Source: Akebia trifoliata (lineage: Eukaryota; Streptophyta; Magnoliopsida; Ranunculales; Lardizabalaceae). From it: a stretch of DNA of 64,000 nucleotides. Below the pieces are notes generated by a model, which saw only the letters and a program-made list of their open reading frames with translations, was not told where the DNA came from and searched no databases. The stretch lies in the NCBI GenBank assembly GCA_017979445.1, contig CM030714.1:6200001-6264000 (forward strand), written 5' to 3'. Made by a program: the position numbers and the translations under genes. Below are positions 60,116 to 64,000 of the stretch, one piece after another. Each line of letters starts with the position of its first letter. The stretch's first letter is position 1.

Positions 60116-60312
60116 GGGTCACGTTCAAGGGCCAACTTTTTGGCAAAACATTTTTCAAAACATGAGTTAGAAGTTTTAGAATAAGCTGATTTTTGGTGAT
60201 AATGATCTCCTCACCGTAGAGATCATCATCACCAAAAATCAGCCCATTCCTAAACTTCTAACTCATGTTTTGAAAAATGTTTTGCCAAAAAGTTAGCTAT
60301 TGAATGCCACCC
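60116..60312. mobile_element. TA-MITE, type E, single-hairpin form (197 bp)
   Basis: Left GGGTCACGTTCAAGGGCCAA then CTTTTTGGCAAAACATTTTT; right end inverse, ending GAATGCCACCC. One cassette hairpin, no GGACGGTCCA centre. Followed by (TA)n, then block C. Confidence 0.7.
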
Positions 60313-60330
60313 TATATATATATATATATA

Positions 60331-61055
60331 TAGATTACTCTTCTTTCCATCTCAGGCCTCCCTTGTATGATTCCTCTTCAAGCATGTGAGAGAGGTGGGG
60401 ACAAGCGGACAATTTAAGAGTCCGATTACTATTCTTTCCATCTTGGGCCACCCTTGTATGGTTCCTCTTCAAGCATGTGAGAGAGGTGGGGACAAGCGGA
60501 AAATTTAAAAGCGGACTCTCCATTTATCATGATTTCATAACTAATTGATTGAGTAATAGCTTGTAAACTACCCAAAAAGAAAATTTTATTATTTGATCAT
60601 ATCCTAACATAAGAAATCCACCAAGAATTAAGAACAATACTTGAAATGACAATCCATTAAAATAAAATAAAAAATAAAAAAACAATACTGAGATTGACCC
60701 CCTTAACTTAGGCTTCGTCTAGTAGACTAATGAGAAATGACCTAAATGATCTTCATCCTCTAGAAAAAAAAGATCTTTGAATTTTGTCTCCAAAACCGAT
60801 TATCTTCAAGATCTTCAACCTTATCAGATCCAATCCATAAATTTTCATGGATTAGTGACTAAAACCTTCCAAAACAATGGAATAAATGTTATGATTGTGA
60901 TCATCCAATAATTTTTGTTTGCTTTTATTTGTTTTTTACTTGTGAGAACTCTCAGGCACTTTCCTTCTTGAATTATGGTTATCTTCATCACTAGGAAAGG
61001 AAATAAAAAATCAGGTATATGCCAGTAATATTCCATTTTATATTGTATATATCAA

Positions 61056-61112
<57 letters not shown>
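60331..61112 (+). repeat. Partial third duplication, block C part 1
   Basis: Matches block A from ~42957 to the TC/TA tract at ~43706. The first ~80 bp (CATCTCAGGCC...GTGGGGACAAGCGGA) are tandemly repeated at ~60350 and ~60440. The left junction coincides with the (TA)n run of the preceding MITE. Ends in a TC run of ~34 bp and a TA run. Confidence 0.85.
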
Positions 61113-61113
<1 letters not shown>

Positions 61114-61118
61114 CACAC

Positions 61119-61524
61119 GGTCAGGATGAAGGGCCATATGAAAAAACATATGTAAAAATAATGTAACATTAATAAAATTTTAAAATATTAGTTAGAAGTT
61201 TCGGATTGAACTGACTTTTTGTGAGGATGATCTCTATGATGGGAAGATCATCCGAAAAAAAAATCAGTCCAATCTAAAACTTCTAACCCATTAAAAGTGA
61301 TTTAGAATGTGGATCGTCGATTTTTTATCAATTTTTGTCACTAATTTGTAAATCACTTTTGATGGATTTAGAAGTTTTTGATTGAGCTGATTTTTTGTGA
61401 GGATGATCTTCTCATCATAGTGACCATCCTTGCAAAAAATCAGCTCAATCAAAAACCTCTAACCCATATTTTGCAAAACCATTGTTTTTTCATATGTTTT
61501 TACATATGTGCCTTGAACCGCCCC
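61119..61524. mobile_element. TA-MITE, type C (about 406 bp)
   Basis: Left GGTCAGGATGAAGGGCCATA, TGAAAAAACATATGTAAAAA; right inverse ending TGTGCCTTGAACCGCCCC. Inserted in the TA tract of block C. Confidence 0.7.
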
Positions 61525-61550
61525 ATATATATATACATATATATATATAT

Positions 61551-61931
61551 GAATAGCGTTATTATGACCCCTATTACGACTCACATTGTGACATACCGTT
61601 TTGTCTTATATGGGCAAAAATGTTTGGAATGGGCTGATTTTTTGTGAGGATGATCTCTGTGACGAGGGGATCATCCTGGCAAAAAATCATCCCATTCCAA
61701 AACTTCTAACCCCATCAAAATTGATTTACAAAAATTGGACGGTCTATAATTTTTCAACAAAAATTAGACAGTCTAGAAGTTTCATAATGAGCTGATTTTT
61801 GGCAAGGATGATCTCCTCACCATAGAGATCATCCTCACAAAAAATCAGCCCATTCCAAACATTTTTGCCCATATAAGACAAAACGGTGTGTCGCAATGTG
61901 AGTCGTAATAGGGGTCGTAAGAACCCGACCC
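61551..61931. mobile_element. TA-MITE, type D (381 bp)
   Basis: Inner end sequence GACCCCTATTACGACTCACA, then TTTGTCTTATATGGGCAAAA, present inversely on both sides; outermost bases differ (GAATAGCGTTATTA left, GGGTCGGGTTCTTA right, inverted). The cassette hairpins are the same as in the other types. The only type D copy in the window. Confidence 0.75.
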
Positions 61932-61946
61932 TATATATATATATAT

Positions 61947-62347
61947 GGAAGCGGTTCAGGGGTCATATGTAAAAACATATGAAAAAACAATGATTTTTTA
62001 AACTATGGGTTAGAGGTTTTGGATTGAGCTGATTTTTTGCAAGGATGGTCACTATAATGAGAAGATCATCCTCACAAAAAATCAGCTCAATTAGAAACTT
62101 CTAAATCCATCAAAAGTGATTTATAAATTATTGACAAAAATTCGACAGTCCACAATCTAAATCACCTTTAATGGGTTAGAAGTTTCAAATTGGACTGATT
62201 TTTTTTTTTTTCGGATGATCTTTTCATCATAGAGATCATCCTCACAAAAAATCAGCTCAATCCGAAATTTCTAACCCATATTTTAAAAATTTATTAATGT
62301 TACATTGTTTTTACAAATGTTTTCTCATATGTCCCTTGAACCTGACC
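61947..62347. mobile_element. TA-MITE, type C (about 401 bp)
   Basis: Left GGAAGCGGTTCAGGGGTCAT; right inverse ends ATGTCCCTTGAACCTGACC. Two hairpins with a centre around ATTCGACAGTCCACAATCTA. Confidence 0.7.
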
Positions 62348-62357
62348 TTTTATATAT

Positions 62358-62738
62358 GGGAAATGTTCAGCACCCTAAGTTTTACCACACACTTTAACAA
62401 ACGTTTTTTGTCCTACATGGGTTAGAAGTTTTGGAATGAGCTGATTTTTGGTGAGGATGATCTCTATGATTAGAAGATCATCCTCCCCAAAAATCAGCCC
62501 ATTCCGAAATGTTTAGCCCCATGTTTACATGTTGAAAAATTGTGGACCATCCATTTTTTGTAAATCATTTTTGATGGGGTTAGAAGTTTTGGAATGAGCT
62601 GATTTTTGGTGAGGATGATCTCCTCACCATAGAGATCATCCTCACCAAAAATCAGCTCATTCCGAAACTTCTAACCCATGTAGGACAAAACGCGTTTGTT
62701 AAAGTGTGTGGTAAAACTTAGGGTGCCGAACGGGACCC
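62358..62738 (-). mobile_element. TA-MITE, type A, full length (381 bp)
   Basis: GGGAAATGTTCAGCACCC left, inverse of GGGTCCCGTTCGGCACCC right. Last element of the cluster; its right TA run leads straight into block C sequence 379 bp before the small gene. Confidence 0.75.
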
Positions 62739-63116
62739 TTTATATATATATATATATATATATACAAAATTAAGATAACTCAGTCTTGTAAGAACTCTTC
62801 AACACGGTTATATATATATATATATATATATATACAAAAATTAAGATAACTCAGTCTTGCAAGAACTCTTCAACACGGTTTTCGGTGCCGCGGTTTTTAA
62901 TTCCTTTTTAATTATATATATTACTCAATGCAACCAATAGTTCCATGTGTAGAAACATTGAGACAGAATTTTAAGATAAGGCCTTTGACCATAACATTGA
63001 TATCTCCGTTTGACACAAAACTTACCAATATATATATTTAAACTCTTATATCATCCTTGAAGATTCAATTGAAATTAGTAGGATAACTAGTTAAGAGTGC
63101 TAAAACACCCCAGCTG

Positions 63117-63449
63117 ATGGTAAGGACCTTTGAAGCTATAATAGTTAGTGGTGGTGGCGGCAGCGGTGGTCGTGCTAAACATGTTTCCAACCGAATTTTA
63201 CTCATTTGTCAAATTATCATTTTATTATCAATAATAGCTTCGGTTATTTTTGCATGTCTTCACAAATTGAATGGAGAAAAGGTTAAAAATGAAAGAAAGA
63301 CGAAGAAGATCGAAAAAGGAGAGAAAAAGAAGAAGAGTAGCAAAAAAGACAAAAAGGATCGTCCTGAGCATGAAGTAACTATCACTTGTTGTGGTGAGGG
63401 CTGTTGCGATGGTGATGGTGATGGAGGGTGTGGTTGTGGGGGCGATTAA
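63117..63449 (+). CDS. Small membrane-anchored Lys-rich/Cys-rich protein, copy C (110 aa)
   Basis: Third paralogue. MVRTFEAIIVSGGGGSGG, membrane segment ILLICQIIILLSIIASVIFA, Lys-rich stretch, tail HEVTITCCGEGCCDGDGDGG ending CGCGGD, which adds a sixth tail Cys. Against copy A: A2V, G16S, S36L, one Gly lost after LNG, several Lys-region changes; all in frame. The ancestral upstream sequence beyond ~380 bp has been moved ~1.63 kb away by four MITEs, so expression may differ from copies A and B. Function unknown. Confidence 0.75.
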   Translation: MVRTFEAIIVSGGGGSGGRAKHVSNRILLICQIIILLSIIASVIFACLHKLNGEKVKNERKTKKIEKGEKKKKSSKKDKKDRPEHEVTITCCGEGCCDGDGDGGCGCGGD

Positions 63450-63939
63450 TGAATCTTGTTCCTCTATTTCACTCTGTCCATAGCTAAGTATCTCTTTTAT
63501 TATTATTATTATTATTATTATTAAACTGAATCTCAATAAAATGTTATAATGGGAGAAAAAAATCGATGCATTTCAAATATCTAGGTTGTAATATTTTGAA
63601 TTTTGGGCGCTACCAAAATGTAATGTAATAAACAATATTGATTTGCATTTGTTTCGATTGAAAAAAGCAACATAGTGTACTTATTTTGGCAAAATACTTT
63701 GAATTTTCAAAATTTTCATTGATTCATTAAAAACGAAAAATAAAAGAAATTATTTTGCTTACTACAAATCCTCACCCTTAGTGGTGAGTTGAGATTAGCT
63801 ATAAACAACAATTAAGGGCTGTTTATACAACTATGTTGCACGTCCAAGTTGGGAGAGGCAGAGATAGGGATGACAAGGGCAGGGAACAATATACCAACAA
63901 TGAAGGTCTAGATCATTGTTCGAGCGATGGGAAACTGTT

Positions 63940-64000
63940 TGTTAGAATAGTCCCACATCGCCTGGGCACTAATGGGATGTGCAATGTATAAAGTGGGGGC
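63940..64000 (+). promoter_or_regulatory. LTR-like / snRNA-promoter-like strip (copy C, cut by window end)
   Basis: Counterpart of 44780: TGTTAGAATAGTCCCACAT, exact GTCCCACATCG and TATAA (~63986). The rest lies outside the window. Confidence 0.4.

Larger units (their letters stand above)
62739..64000 (+). repeat. Partial third duplication, block C part 2
   Basis: Resumes block A sequence at the TA tract (~43690) and continues to the window end. The first ~70 bp (TA run, AAATTAAGATAACTCAGTCT, TCTTCAACACGGTT) are tandemly duplicated at 62739-62809 and 62810-62880. Confidence 0.85.

Noticed and set aside
63228..63536. 102-codon antisense frame over small gene copy C
   Set aside because: Shadow frame running through the (ATT)n microsatellite; absent as an open frame in copies A and B.

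Overview
This is nuclear DNA of a flowering plant, probably a eudicot. It is AT-rich, with genes interrupted by spliceosomal introns, an intronless chloroplast-targeted LHCB1 gene, a group IIc WRKY gene, a decayed chloroplast 16S rRNA insertion and many plant-type transposons. I could not identify the species. Most of the window is non-genic; I can support six protein-coding genes.

Layout. (1) 0.9-5.9 kb, minus strand: a three-exon gene for an unrecognised coiled-coil protein whose splice phases join cleanly; both introns carry decayed LINE sequence. (2) 6.2-10.2 kb: a dense array of fold-back elements (MITEs) lying in (TA)n tracts. (3) 10-31 kb: a gene-poor stretch with SINEs, small MITEs, a perfect 31-bp hairpin, a chloroplast 16S rDNA insertion (NUPT) itself split by a CACTA-like element, and two fields of degenerate GAGCTAGGGAT-type repeats. 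(4) 31.0-33.5 kb, plus strand: a three-exon WRKY gene with W-boxes and CACGTG motifs upstream and tandem duplications in intron 1. (5) 38.4-64 kb: a segmental duplication. Block A (38.45-46.78 kb) and block B (50.53-58.85 kb) are direct copies about 8.3 kb long. A partial third copy C (60.33-61.1 and 62.74-64.0 kb) is split by four MITEs. LHCB1 and a LINE relic lie in the unduplicated spacer between A and B.

Each duplicated block carries one copy of a small intronless gene (110-111 aa). The predicted protein has a Gly-rich N-terminus, one membrane segment, a long Lys-rich stretch and a Cys/Gly/Asp-rich tail with a CCxxxCC motif. All three copies are open, and their length differences are whole codons, which suggests selection on the protein. 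I do not recognise the family.

The other notable system is the MITE group. About 20 elements in this window share the same internal hairpin cassette (GAGGATGATCTC ... GAGATCATCCTC) but carry at least five different outer ends. Most sit directly in (TA)n runs, and one cluster has separated the third small-gene copy from its ancestral upstream sequence. The genes in the window show no shared pathway: light harvesting (LHCB1), transcriptional regulation (WRKY) and two unknown families are simply neighbours.
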